Positions 44,595-52,713 of a stretch of DNA of 64,000 bases are shown here, piece after piece. The DNA comes from DATKUK01 sp035530655 (GTDB taxonomy: Bacteria > Planctomycetota > Phycisphaerae > UBA1845 > DATKUK01): positions 1 through 64,000 of the forward strand of contig DATKUK010000054.1 in NCBI GenBank assembly GCA_035530655.1, read 5' to 3'. Numbering within the stretch: position 1 is the first letter of the stretch; every line of letters begins with the position of its first letter. The notes below the pieces were generated by a model. That model ran no database searches, was not told where the DNA came from, and worked only from the letters and a program-made list of their open reading frames with translations. The position numbers and the translations under genes are program-made.

Positions 44595-45512
44595 GTGATG
44601 GAAGAGCCCGATGATCTCGAGCAACCCGAGGACCCGCTTCTTAAGGAGTTTTGCCGGCACGTGGTTGGTCTCTGTTGCCTCGACGCGAAATGCGATCCCG
44701 AAGCCAATGGCGATAGCATAGCTGAATTCGATCCGAAGGCGTTTGCTATTTCTACATTTGTGCTTTCTGTACGCGGAATGTGGTTTCTCATTACTGCTGG
44801 CCACGTCTTCCACGAATTAGACACGCGCTTGGCAGCTGGACGCCGAATTGTCAGGTCGCAGTTGGTGGATGGCTTCGGGTCCAAGAAGCAATTGCCCTCG
44901 ATCCCCTTCACTTTAAGTGAGACCCCATGGTCGTACATCTATCATGACGGACTGGACTACGGAGTCATTCCCCTTCGTCAGGGCTTTGTCTCTCTCCTCA
45001 GGGCTGGCGGTGTTCGCGCTTTGGGTGAGAACGCCTGGCGCGACATCCCGGATTCGGCAGACGCCTATTTCTTGTTGGGGTTCCCCCGGGATGCCCGCGA
45101 GATATCGGTGACCTTCGATGGAGACGTGGGCAACGTGAATGTCGCTCTCGGCACACCATTGCTGCCGCTCAGAGCCATTGACGACCCCCCGACGGTATTA
45201 AAATCCACTGCGAAACGCTTCTACGCAAAAGTTCCTATAACCACGGGCAACGTTGGTGGCAGGGAAATCACGCTGCACGACATAGGCGGAATGAGTGGTG
45301 GCCCGGTTTTCGCGGTGAAAAGAACTGGTGACAGCAAAGACCCGTATTGGGTGATTGCGGTTCAAAGCGGTTGGTCGAGGAAAGACCGTGTGCTTGCCGC
45401 GTGCCCCATTCAGCCACTTGCTGAGGCGATCACAACAGGGATGGATGCTCAGGAAGCTAACGCACAAAACCGCGACCCTGGAGTCGATCAGAGTGAGCGT
45501 GACGGATCGTAG
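44595..45512 (+). CDS. Trypsin-like serine peptidase domain protein
   Basis: A 305-residue protein with a chymotrypsin-fold triad in order: His in GMWFLITAGHVFHEL, Asp in LDYGVIPLRQGF, and Ser in DIGGMSGGPVFAVKRT. No signal peptide is present, so it is likely cytoplasmic, unlike secreted trypsins; comparable stand-alone trypsin-like proteins sometimes act as effectors or housekeeping proteases. AGGAGG lies 8 bases before a GTG at 44595, which is preferred over the ATG at 44598. The gene looks less GC-rich than its neighbours and lies between inverted copies of a palindromic repeat, both suggesting it was acquired. Function is not known. Confidence 0.75.
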   Translation: MMEEPDDLEQPEDPLLKEFCRHVVGLCCLDAKCDPEANGDSIAEFDPKAFAISTFVLSVRGMWFLITAGHVFHELDTRLAAGRRIVRSQLVDGFGSKKQLPSIPFTLSETPWSYIYHDGLDYGVIPLRQGFVSLLRAGGVRALGENAWRDIPDSADAYFLLGFPRDAREISVTFDGDVGNVNVALGTPLLPLRAIDDPPTVLKSTAKRFYAKVPITTGNVGGREITLHDIGGMSGGPVFAVKRTGDSKDPYWVIAVQSGWSRKDRVLAACPIQPLAEAITTGMDAQEANAQNRDPGVDQSERDGS

Positions 45513-45548
45513 CCGGTCGGCACGGATTGTCGCGCGCCTACGTTTAGC

Positions 45549-45815
45549 TCACTCCGCCGCCACGCCCTCCCGGAACGTGTCTTCCGAGACCTCCCTGACC
45601 TCGGACGATTGGAGCGTGACGTTCGCCTTCGTCTCGGCATCGGTGAAGGCCACGGCGCCGCTGTCCTTGTTGGTGACGGCCTGGGTGTAATAGACCTTGC
45701 CGCTGTTGGTGTCGGTCACCTTGTAGTAGCTCACGCAGCCCGCCGTCAGCAGGGCGACCAGACCCAGTAGAATCGTCGACATAAAAGTTCTACCGCCGCG
45801 TTTGGATAGCATCAT
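45549..45815 (-). CDS. Small lipoprotein (YgdI/YgdR-like)
   Basis: An 88-residue lipoprotein with lipobox LLTAGC, so the mature protein starts at about Cys27 and has only ~62 residues. The mature part (VSYYKVTDTNSGKVYYTQ, AVAFTDAETKANVTLQSSEV) is compact and beta-rich, like the small SH3-type YgdI/YgdR lipoproteins; this is a pattern resemblance, not a firm assignment. AAAGGGA lies 9 bases before the ATG. It converges on the trypsin-like gene, with 36 bases between their stops. Confidence 0.7.
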   Translation of the reverse strand: MMLSKRGGRTFMSTILLGLVALLTAGCVSYYKVTDTNSGKVYYTQAVTNKDSGAVAFTDAETKANVTLQSSEVREVSEDTFREGVAAE

Positions 45816-46011
45816 TTTGGTGTTCCCTTTGATCTGGTGTCCGCAGTCCGCCCCGTGTGTCCAGAAACGCTCGGCCGGCGGCCGGCCACGCAGCTCGGGA
45901 TCCCGACCACAGCCTCGTCGCCGAGTATTCTACCGCGGGTGCTGTGGCCCACAAGCGGTAACAGGGAATCCTGAAAAAGGGGCAGTTGCACGCCCCATGA
46001 AACTGAAATCG

Positions 46012-46200
46012 ACCGCGGCAGATCATCGTGTGCCCCGGGTCAAGAACCGCGCCACCCATCTCATGCATTTCCGACGGGTGGGTCGTTGGTGTGGAAAATC
46101 ACCGCTCAAGAGCGGTGGCACACGGCGCAATCGACCACGGCCAATCATCGTGTCCCCCAGGTCCAGAGAAGGACCTGGGCCACCCCCGCGGACGCTCGCG
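46012..46200. repeat. Composite palindromic repeat, copies B and C (plus orientation)
   Basis: Two related units lie in tandem. One reads AATCGACCGCGGCAGATCAT then CGTGTGCCCCGGGTC at about 46009-46043 and leads into GCGCCACCCATC; the other has AATCGACCACGGCCAATCAT then CGTGTCCCCCAGGTCC and a GGACCTGGG palindrome up to about 46186. Between them lies an ACCGCTC/GAGCGGT palindrome followed by GTGGCACACGG. No gene is present. Confidence 0.65.
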
Positions 46201-46273
46201 CGACTTGGCACGCGTGCCATGGGCGGCAAAATCACTTACAATCATCGACCTCATGGCCCAAGGAGATATCCAG

Positions 46274-46558
46274 ATGGCGCAGTTCCTCTTGCACCACCGA
46301 GTCAGGGACTACCAGCATTTCAAGGCAGTGTTCGATGCCCATGCTTCCATACGCAAGCTGGCGGGCTGCAAGGGGGGGCGCCTGTTCCGCAGTACCCAGG
46401 ACCCGAACGACGTGGTGATCCTCTTTGAGTGGGAGGATAACGCCAAAGCGCGTACGTTTGCCGCATCCCAGGATCTGCGTCAGGCCATGGAGCGGGCCGG
46501 CTTGGCGGGAAGGCCGGAGATGCATTACCTCGACGAGATCGAAGCATTCCCCGCGTGA
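46274..46558 (+). CDS. ABM-type (antibiotic biosynthesis monooxygenase-like) small protein
   Basis: A 94-residue protein with the dimeric ferredoxin-like fold typical of the ABM/cyclase group: MAQFLLHHRVRDYQHFKAVF, DAHASIRKLAGCKGGRLFRS, DPNDVVILFEWEDNAKARTF and AASQDLRQAMERAGLAGRPE. The ATG at 46274 is used because AAGGAG lies 8 bases upstream; an ATG at 46253 would add 7 residues. Such proteins range from heme-degrading and quinone monooxygenases to cyclases, so no reaction is assigned. It stands alone between repeat patches. Confidence 0.75.
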   Translation: MAQFLLHHRVRDYQHFKAVFDAHASIRKLAGCKGGRLFRSTQDPNDVVILFEWEDNAKARTFAASQDLRQAMERAGLAGRPEMHYLDEIEAFPA

Positions 46559-46580
46559 GCGAACCACCAGGTCGTCTCCC

Positions 46581-46693
46581 GTGTGCCACTGCTCTTGAGC
46601 AGTGATGCAGCGAGGTGCTTGAAGCAGCTTTTGTGCAGGACGGGTTGAGCGTCCGGTGGGCCGAGCAGGCACCGATCGAGAGCGGTGGCACAC
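46581..46693. mobile_element. MITE-like element with 18-base terminal inverted repeats
   Basis: The segment begins GTGTGCCACTGCTCTTGA (46581-46598) and ends with the inverse, whose complement reads GTGTGCCACCGCTCTCGA (46676-46693): 16 of 18 bases match. It is 113 bases long and non-coding. The left end also contains a CTGCTC/GAGCAG palindrome. No target duplication was obvious. Confidence 0.5.
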
Positions 46694-46719
46694 GTGGCTG
46701 AGTGTTCACAGCGCAGCGC

Positions 46720-46755
46720 AAGAGCCGTTCCGCACGTCTGTGTGAAACGGCTCTT
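46720..46755. terminator. Bidirectional hairpin between convergent genes
   Basis: AAGAGCCGTT (46720-46729) and AACGGCTCTT (46746-46755) form a perfect 10-base stem. It lies between the convergent ABM-like gene (plus) and the gene ending at 46787 (minus). Only a short TTT follows on the plus side. Confidence 0.55.
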
Positions 46756-46786
46756 TCGACACGGTCTCCCAACCGTCCCTGGGCGC

Positions 46787-47338
46787 CTAGCGTCGTCGGC
46801 GTATGACCTTCACCGTTCGCAGGACCCGGCGCGCCACCTGAACGCGGCGCTGGTACGACTGGGTGCTGGCCTTGACTGTCCCACCGCCGCGCGTCTGCCC
46901 GGTGGCGAACGCCGAAGCCGAACCGCTTCGCGGTGCGGCGTACACACTGCCTCCCGCCATCGCCGAGCGGCTCGACCCGCCGCGGGAGAGGACCCCGCCG
47001 TAACTGCCGCTCACCTGACCGTTGGTGTTGATGGCAAGGTTGAACGTGCCCGCGTAGGCCGGGCCTCGCCGCGAAGCCACGCCGTGACTGAGAGACACAC
47101 TCAGACCGTCCTCGTCGAAGCCGACGGCCAGACCCCGCGCCAGCGTGACGTTGCCCGTCTCGGTGCGGGTCCGTGCCAGTCCGACCACACCTTCGTATTC
47201 GGCGGTGGCCATCGCCGAGCCGTTTCCGCTCCGTCCGTTGGTCACTGACGCTTGCGTCGCCGCCTCCGAGCCGAAAACCGTTGTCATACCGAGTGGGCCC
47301 ATCAAGAGCGTGATCGTGGTTGTCATCAAGCGTTTCAT
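46787..47338 (-). CDS. Secreted low-complexity Gly/Ser/Ala-rich protein
   Basis: The ATG at 47338 has AAGGAG 7 bases upstream. The 183-residue product has a signal peptide (LMTTTITLLMGPLGMTTVFG) and a mature part rich in Gly, Ser, Ala, Thr and Arg (ATQASVTNGRSGNGSAMATA, GTFNLAINTNGQVSGSYGGV, RGGSSRSAMAGGSVYAAPRS, GSASAFATGQTRGGGTVKAS), ending in a very basic tail (VQVARRVLRTVKVIRRRR). Alternating small residues suggest beta-strand stacking. No cysteines are present in the mature part. It resembles the product of the neighbouring gene in composition and may be an ancient duplicate. Function is unknown; a surface or matrix role is a guess. Confidence 0.75.
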   Translation of the reverse strand: MKRLMTTTITLLMGPLGMTTVFGSEAATQASVTNGRSGNGSAMATAEYEGVVGLARTRTETGNVTLARGLAVGFDEDGLSVSLSHGVASRRGPAYAGTFNLAINTNGQVSGSYGGVLSRGGSSRSAMAGGSVYAAPRSGSASAFATGQTRGGGTVKASTQSYQRRVQVARRVLRTVKVIRRRR

Positions 47339-47426
47339 TTTGTGTCTCCTTACTCTGTGCATATCCATGCGTTGTTTTGAGTGTTCGTTGCCAATTTGCA
47401 CTGCGATCATTGGATCGCAGCCATCG

Positions 47427-48146
47427 TCAGCGTCGCACCTCGACCGCCGCCACGCGCGACCGGCCGGACGCACGCAACGTGGAGCGACTGACCGCCCGGG
47501 CATCCACTTGGCTGTGGCGCTTCTGGCCGCTTATGCTGACACCAATGCCGTCAGCCACAGCCGTCGCGCGATAGCGGGCGTCGCTGGTTGTCATGACGCG
47601 GCTGGTCGCCACGCCGCCGTAGGTGTCCGACAGCGAGTCGCTGACGCTTGTCGCACGTCCGCCGAACAGTCCATTGCTGGAGGTCTTGCTGTCACTGACG
47701 GCCAGGCCCCAACGACTCAGCGCGGTCGAGTAGCTCCGACTGTGGGCCGTCCCGCCAAACGCGCCGCGGGCGACGGCTTCGCTATTGCTGATGGCCACCC
47801 CGCCGATGGCGCCGGCCACACTCTCGCTGGTAGCGACGGCACGTCCGCCGCGTTGGCCGCGGGCGTCGGCACGCGACGTGCTGACAGCCAACCCGCGATC
47901 GGCGATGGCTACTGCATCGCTGGCCGCATAGCCTCGCCGATTTCCGATGGCCGTCGAGTCGGCGACCGCTCGGCCGCCGTTGGTGGCTCCGGCGTAGGCG
48001 GTGGCGTCGGCGTTTCCGACGGCCTGCGCCGTTGCGCTGCTCGATCCACCGTTGGTCGCGACAGACACCGCCGTAGCCGAAGCTGCCTGCACCGTGGGTA
48101 CGCCGCAAAGTAAAACGATCGTCGTCATGACAGTGAGGTGTTTCAT
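47427..48146 (-). CDS. Secreted Ala/Ser/Gly repeat protein, adhesin-head-like
   Basis: The ATG at 48146 has an ideal AAAGGAGG 7 bases upstream. The 239-residue product has a signal peptide (MKHLTVMTTIVLLCGVPTVQ) and then imperfect repeats of about 19-21 residues with a GG-x-A core: TNGGRAVADSTAIGN, RGGRAVATSESVAGA, IGGVAISNSEAVARG, FGGTAHSRSYSTALS, FGGRATSVSDSLSDT and YGGVATSRVMTTSD. Such regular small-residue repeats resemble the left-handed parallel beta-roll of trimeric autotransporter heads, but no anchor domain follows. It ends in a basic segment. Together with the gene at 46787 it may make up a surface layer or fibre. Confidence 0.75.
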   Translation of the reverse strand: MKHLTVMTTIVLLCGVPTVQAASATAVSVATNGGSSSATAQAVGNADATAYAGATNGGRAVADSTAIGNRRGYAASDAVAIADRGLAVSTSRADARGQRGGRAVATSESVAGAIGGVAISNSEAVARGAFGGTAHSRSYSTALSRWGLAVSDSKTSSNGLFGGRATSVSDSLSDTYGGVATSRVMTTSDARYRATAVADGIGVSISGQKRHSQVDARAVSRSTLRASGRSRVAAVEVRR

Positions 48147-48251
48147 CGCTCGACCTCCTTTACCGGTTGTCCCGTCTGCCGGCCCCGGGCGACCCACTGT
48201 CGCCACGATTGGCCGGTTCACACGCCCGCATAGACGAGCGGGGCGGGAAGT

Positions 48252-48277
48252 TATTTTCCGAAACGAAACTATTTTCC
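48252..48277. promoter_or_regulatory. Direct repeat in the divergent promoter region
   Basis: TATTTTCC occurs at 48252-48259 and 48270-48277, starts 18 bases apart, flanking tandem GAAACGAAAC. This AT-rich island lies between the divergent gene at 48146 (minus) and the ECF sigma operon at 48437 (plus). It could be an operator or an ECF-type promoter, but neither is proven. Confidence 0.35.
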
Positions 48278-48436
48278 TAAGTTTATTAAATGCGGGCCTT
48301 CTGCTACGCTGCACGCACCGGTGAGGGCTGCTGGTGTCGGCAGCGTAGGCGGCTTATCCTGGCCCCGAGCGGTTGGCTGACCCACCTAGGACGCTGATGG
48401 GTGTTGCGGGGCTGGCTCTTGGGGACTTCGAATAGG

Positions 48437-49054
48437 ATGGACAGCTCCAGCGTCTACGAAGATGAGGCTGCGCTGGTCGAGCGGGCGCGTGAGGGCGACG
48501 AGAACGCCTGGCGCGTGCTGTTTGAGCGCCATCGGGACGTGGCTTACCGCGTCGCGTGGCGTCTGGTCGGCCGGCAGGAGGACGCGCTGGATGTGGTGCA
48601 GGACAGTTTCATTCGGGCGTTTCAGGGACTGCGAGACTTTGCCGGGGCCTCGTCGTTCCGCACGTGGCTGCTGCGGATCGTCTCGCGCCGGGCGGTGGAC
48701 GTGCGACGGAGTCGTCGGCGCCGGGCATCGGTATCGCTGGACGCCGGCTCGGAAGACGCTGCACGGGATCTGCCGGACGGCGACCCAGCCGCTGACCCGA
48801 CGTCGCGCGCCGAGCGTGCCGACCTGGCTGGACGGTTGGCTCGGACCCTGGATGAGCTACCGGCAGAGCAGCGACAGGCGTTCGTGCTGCACGCCGACGG
48901 CGGGATGCGTTACGCCGACATTGCCGAGGTGCAGCAGGTGGCCATTGGGACGGTGATGAGTCGAATTTACTACGCGCGCCACCGACTTCGCGAGATGCTG
49001 GCCGATCTGGCTGAGAGCGACGGAGCCGGCGTGCGGAAGGATGTGCAGCGATGA
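48437..49054 (+). CDS. ECF-type RNA polymerase sigma factor
   Basis: A 205-residue group 4 sigma factor. Region 2 (about 10-85) contains EAALVERAREGDENAWRVLF, RHRDVAYRVAWRLVGRQEDA, LDVVQDSFIRAFQGLRDF and FRTWLLRIVSRRAVDVRR. Region 4 (about 135-195) contains LDELPAEQRQAFVLHADGGM and the DNA-reading helix-turn-helix YADIAEVQQVAIGTVMSRIY. Regions 1 and 3 are absent, as is usual for ECF factors. The ATG at 48437 is used; the sequence before it is not conserved. Its stop overlaps the start of an anti-sigma gene (ATGA), so the factor is probably kept inactive at the membrane until a signal arrives. Confidence 0.94.
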   Translation: MDSSSVYEDEAALVERAREGDENAWRVLFERHRDVAYRVAWRLVGRQEDALDVVQDSFIRAFQGLRDFAGASSFRTWLLRIVSRRAVDVRRSRRRRASVSLDAGSEDAARDLPDGDPAADPTSRAERADLAGRLARTLDELPAEQRQAFVLHADGGMRYADIAEVQQVAIGTVMSRIYYARHRLREMLADLAESDGAGVRKDVQR

Positions 49055-49581
49055 CGTCCTGTGAGAAGTACGCACCTTACTTGGCGGCGATCGCCGACGG
49101 CGAGTGGGACGTGGTTCCATCGTCGCTGCCGGCGGAGATGCGCGCGCATCTTGAAAGCTGTGCTGCGTGTGCCCGCCAGGTGGACAGGCTGGCTGCGGTC
49201 AAGCGTGTGTACGTTTCGGAAGGGCCGCCGCCGGTTGATGCCGCCCGATGGGGGCAGGTATGGGCCAACATCGACCAGCAGACGCGGCCGGAGGCGATTC
49301 CGCACCCGGTGCTGCGGGCGAGGAATGCGTGGCGTAGGTGGGCGGCGGTGTCGGCGGTGGGTGTGGCGGCGGCCATCCTGCTGACCGTGTGGATGGCGCC
49401 GTTCGGTGAGCGTCAGGCGGGACCCGTGGCCGAAGCTCCGGTGGTGCTGGCCACGGCTGCCGACACCGAGATTGAGCAGATGGAAGCGTTCGACGAAGAC
49501 GGAACCCCCATGGTCATTACGGCCGGGCAAGACGGCGTTTTGGTGGTGTGGGTCGCCGGTTCACAGGCGGAGAAGGGCTGA
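49051..49581 (+). CDS. Membrane anti-sigma factor (zinc-finger type)
   Basis: A 176-residue single-pass protein that should bind the ECF factor encoded just before it. The cytoplasmic N-terminus carries the ZAS motif His33-xxx-Cys37-xx-Cys40 (RAHLESCAACARQVDRL). One membrane helix lies at about 97-116 (WAAVSAVGVAAAILLTVWM), and ~55 residues continue outside. Gene overlap by ATGA with the sigma factor and by one base (TGATG) with the following secreted-protein gene shows three-way coupling. Release is probably by proteolysis or a conformational signal sensed outside, which is inferred. Confidence 0.88.
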   Translation: MTSCEKYAPYLAAIADGEWDVVPSSLPAEMRAHLESCAACARQVDRLAAVKRVYVSEGPPPVDAARWGQVWANIDQQTRPEAIPHPVLRARNAWRRWAAVSAVGVAAAILLTVWMAPFGERQAGPVAEAPVVLATAADTEIEQMEAFDEDGTPMVITAGQDGVLVVWVAGSQAEKG

Positions 49582-50207
49582 TGAATAGAGGCAGCTACAT
49601 GACGACGTTGGGCGGCGCTGTGGTCTTGCGTTTTGGGGTGCTGGTGGCGCTGGTGGGCATGGCGTCGGGCAGCGCTGTGGCTCGGGCGGCTGAAAGCAAG
49701 GAAACGAACGCTGTCGAGCTGGAGGTGCTTACGATCGTCGCCAGCAATGACGACGAACGCATAGACCCCAAGCTCAAGCAACTTGCCAAGCAGTTGAAGC
49801 CCACCTTCAGGTTCTCGAGCTACCGGTTGGCCGGTCGGCAGGCCAGGAGCGTCCAACTGGGCCGCACGTGGAAGGCCAAGCTTGTCGCTCCGTATGTGCT
49901 CGAAGCGACACCGACCGCGGTCAAGGATGATAAAGTCTCTTTGACCCTGAAGGCTGTCCGCGGCACCGGCAAGGAACAAAAGTTGCTTCTACAACTCAAG
50001 ATTCAGTTGCGCACGGGCAAGTACCAGCTCTGCGGGGGATGGCCTGCTTCGGGAGGCACACTGATCGTAGCGATCCAAGCGCGAACGAAGAAGCCGCCAA
50101 GTGCGGCCACCGGTCAGCCAGCCACCAAACGCGACGCCCAATCGCCACGGAAGCGGGGCGAGCCAACGCCCCGCGCCAGCGCCGGTCGCGGCAAGACGAC
50201 CCGGTGA
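49581..50207 (+). CDS. Secreted protein of the ECF operon
   Basis: A 208-residue exported protein with a signal peptide (VLRFGVLVALVGMASGSAVA, cleaved near ARAAES). The mature domain reads AVELEVLTIVASNDDERIDP, KLKQLAKQLKPTFRFSSYRL and SLTLKAVRGTGKEQKLLLQL, followed by IQLRTGKYQLCGGWPASGGT and a Lys/Arg/Pro tail. The fold is likely beta-rich; I do not recognise the family. Its start codon shares a base with the anti-sigma stop codon, so it is probably a partner or target of that regulatory system. Confidence 0.8.
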   Translation: MNRGSYMTTLGGAVVLRFGVLVALVGMASGSAVARAAESKETNAVELEVLTIVASNDDERIDPKLKQLAKQLKPTFRFSSYRLAGRQARSVQLGRTWKAKLVAPYVLEATPTAVKDDKVSLTLKAVRGTGKEQKLLLQLKIQLRTGKYQLCGGWPASGGTLIVAIQARTKKPPSAATGQPATKRDAQSPRKRGEPTPRASAGRGKTTR

Positions 50208-50493
50208 CCCGCCCAATCACACCGCCCGATACTGCGATCCGGCGGCGGCGTGGGTGGGGCGACTCATGTCACATTCCTGCCATCATTTCGTGTAATCGGC
50301 TGGCGCTGCTGCGGCCGGGCCGAGGGGCAAGTTTTCCGGCAAGTTGACAACCGTCGGGATTCACGGTCTGGTAACCGCTCGGCGTCCCCGGTCTGGCTTC
50401 CTTGCAGGAGAACGGGGCGGCAGGCGTTGTTAGCCTTGACCGGGCTGTGAAGGCCTCAAGATCGGTCCGGTCGCTGTGGAGGATGGCAGTTCT

Positions 50494-52713
50494 ATGAGCT
50501 TTCTGTGCGGGCGTTGGGAGTGGCTTGGCAGGGCGTTGGCGGAGGTCTGCCTTGTGGTGTTGTGCCAGAGATCGGGCCTGGGCCAGGAGGTCGCCGAACC
50601 GCAACAGGTGTCGCTGAGCGCGTCCGGCGCGTCGGTTGCCGTAGATGGCCGCACGGGGCAGGTCGTGTCGCTCCGCGTCGGGCCTGCCCAGAAGGAGACG
50701 GCCGTCCCTCACCCGGCGGGCAGCGACAAGCCATACGGGTTTGTGGAAGTCGTGGACCTTCTGGGCAAACGCACCTACGGACCACTGCATGCCTCTGGGC
50801 AAATCAGTGACTGGCACGTGGGCACGTCCGACGGTCGAAAAGAGCTGAGCTTCACTCAGCAGTACGAAGGGGTGCCGTTTCGCATCCGGCAGCGCTTCGC
50901 CGAAACAGCGGCGGGCATTCGGTGGGAAGTCAGCCTTTCATTGCTCGACGGTCAGCAGCAGGATCGCTCCGTCCAGGTGTGCTGGATGCTGCCGCTGCCG
51001 TTCGGCTGGCAGTTCTGGGGCCCGAACGATCTCGTTGGACACAAGACCGACGGCGTAACGCCGTATCGGTACGTCTACGGCCACACGGATCACAACGCCT
51101 ACGGGACGGTGATTCCCCTGGTCGGCATTTGGGGCAGCGACAACGGATTGGCTGTGTTCTCCCCGCCGGACGTGCGCAAGACTCAGATCATGTTCGATGT
51201 TTACACCCAGAACATCTGCGATCCGGCAAACGGCGTCATACGCCGGGTCGAGGATCTCCAGATGCTTCGCGTGGCGCACCACCTGGTGGGATTGCGGCCG
51301 GGGCGAGAGTTGCGGCTCGCCATCGTCTTGGCCGGGCGCAAGGCTGGGTGGCGGTCGGTGCTGGGCCACTACGTGGGCACGTACCCGGAGCTGTTCGAGC
51401 CGGTTCCCGCGGCGCGGAAGTGGGAGGGGCTGTACGGCATCACGACCCCACCGCGTCTGTTTAGCGACCGGCCGGGCCGCATACGATCATTCACGCGGCT
51501 CAAAGAATCGCGCGCGACGTGCCTGGAGATCCACGGGCATTTTCCCGAGTACGGTGTGTACGTGACACCGGAGGCGTTAAAGGATCCGGCGCTGCAATGG
51601 GTCTGCCAACCCCATCGTGCCGATCCGGTGTCGTTGGGGGGCAACCGCGATTTGATCCAAAAGTTGCTCGAGGTCGGTATCGGCCCGTTCATGTATTTCT
51701 ACAACGTGCATGCCAACCCGGAGACGATCGAACGCCGGTTCGCGTCTGATCTGATGCGCGGCGAGGATGGCGAGCCGTTGGTCCAGTTCCACGGCGAGCC
51801 GGCCCTGCACGCCCAGCCGGACAGTCCGTTCGGCAAGCATCTGATCGAGCAGATGAAGCTCCTGCTGGAGGCCTATTCCGAGGCGCCGGGAATCTTTGTG
51901 GACAACTTCTCCATCCAGAAGCTCGACTGTGCGCACGACGACGGCGTGTCGATGGTGCACAACAAGCGTGCCTACGATCTAAACCGCAACCATCAGGTGT
52001 TAGGTCCGATCTGCTTCGACCTGGCCCACCGGGCGGGAAAGGCTATTCTCGTGAACAAGCTGGCGACTATCGAGAGTGGTGCCGGCACCGACATGGTCCT
52101 GTTGGAGGGCGTGAATCCGGCCGGGTTGCGAATGACTGCGATAGCGTGCGTCAACCGGGCGTTCTTCCCTCTCAACTGGGTCTCTTGGCGCGAACCCGAG
52201 AAGGTCGAGGGCTGTTTGCAGCAGTTGCTGGTCTGGGGCGGGCTGCCAGGCGGCGAGCTGATGCGCGATCAGGAGACTCTGGCAGCCTACCGGCCTCTGA
52301 CCGACGCCTTGATCGGCAAGCGATGGGTGTTTGATGACGACCCGGTATCGCTGCCGGACGGGCTCGATGGCCAGATCTTCCGTATCGATCCGCATGCGCC
52401 GGGTGGCGGCGACGTCGTCGTGACGGCCGTCAACACAAGTCGGTCGCGGCATGACCAAGTGTTCACAAAGGGCCTAGCCGTCACCGTGCGTCTGCCCGAG
52501 GCCAACGAGCTTAACCGGATCACGTGGCTGGGGGTGGAGAAGTCGGGCGAGGAGCCCATTGCCTGTGAATTCGAGCGAGACGGTACGCAGATCACGGTGC
52601 AACTTCCGCCCGTCGGTGCGGCTGGGGTGCTGCGTCTGAGACGACAGGCGGAAGGCGAGGCGATGCCCGTCGGTGGCCCGCATGAATCGCCGACGACCGG
52701 GAGGTCTGATTGA
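50494..52713 (+). CDS. Large secreted putative glycoside hydrolase (TIM-barrel-like)
   Basis: A ~739-residue exported protein with a hydrophobic N-terminal segment (LGRALAEVCLVVLC). Residues ~40-300 are beta-rich (VSLSASGASVAVDGRTGQVV, WEVSLSLLDGQQQDRSVQVC) like the N-terminal sandwich of GH31/GH36/GH97-type enzymes. Residues ~390-620 look like a TIM barrel (LLEVGIGPFMYFYNVHANPE, GIFVDNFSIQKLDCAHDDGV, AGKAILVNKLATIESGAGTD, FFPLNWVSWREPEKVEG); the Asp in FVDNFS is a candidate catalytic residue. A small beta domain closes it. The family is not recognised exactly. The ATG at 50494 and a GTG at 50476 are both possible starts. It precedes an oxidoreductase/GH4 operon by 201 bases, supporting a carbohydrate role. 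Confidence 0.65.
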   Translation: MSFLCGRWEWLGRALAEVCLVVLCQRSGLGQEVAEPQQVSLSASGASVAVDGRTGQVVSLRVGPAQKETAVPHPAGSDKPYGFVEVVDLLGKRTYGPLHASGQISDWHVGTSDGRKELSFTQQYEGVPFRIRQRFAETAAGIRWEVSLSLLDGQQQDRSVQVCWMLPLPFGWQFWGPNDLVGHKTDGVTPYRYVYGHTDHNAYGTVIPLVGIWGSDNGLAVFSPPDVRKTQIMFDVYTQNICDPANGVIRRVEDLQMLRVAHHLVGLRPGRELRLAIVLAGRKAGWRSVLGHYVGTYPELFEPVPAARKWEGLYGITTPPRLFSDRPGRIRSFTRLKESRATCLEIHGHFPEYGVYVTPEALKDPALQWVCQPHRADPVSLGGNRDLIQKLLEVGIGPFMYFYNVHANPETIERRFASDLMRGEDGEPLVQFHGEPALHAQPDSPFGKHLIEQMKLLLEAYSEAPGIFVDNFSIQKLDCAHDDGVSMVHNKRAYDLNRNHQVLGPICFDLAHRAGKAILVNKLATIESGAGTDMVLLEGVNPAGLRMTAIACVNRAFFPLNWVSWREPEKVEGCLQQLLVWGGLPGGELMRDQETLAAYRPLTDALIGKRWVFDDDPVSLPDGLDGQIFRIDPHAPGGGDVVVTAVNTSRSRHDQVFTKGLAVTVRLPEANELNRITWLGVEKSGEEPIACEFERDGTQITVQLPPVGAAGVLRLRRQAEGEAMPVGGPHESPTTGRSD

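Noticed and set aside
47145..48113. 322-codon plus-strand frame
   Set aside because: Mirror of the Ala/Gly/Ser repeat protein; the minus-strand gene has an ideal ribosome binding site and a signal peptide.
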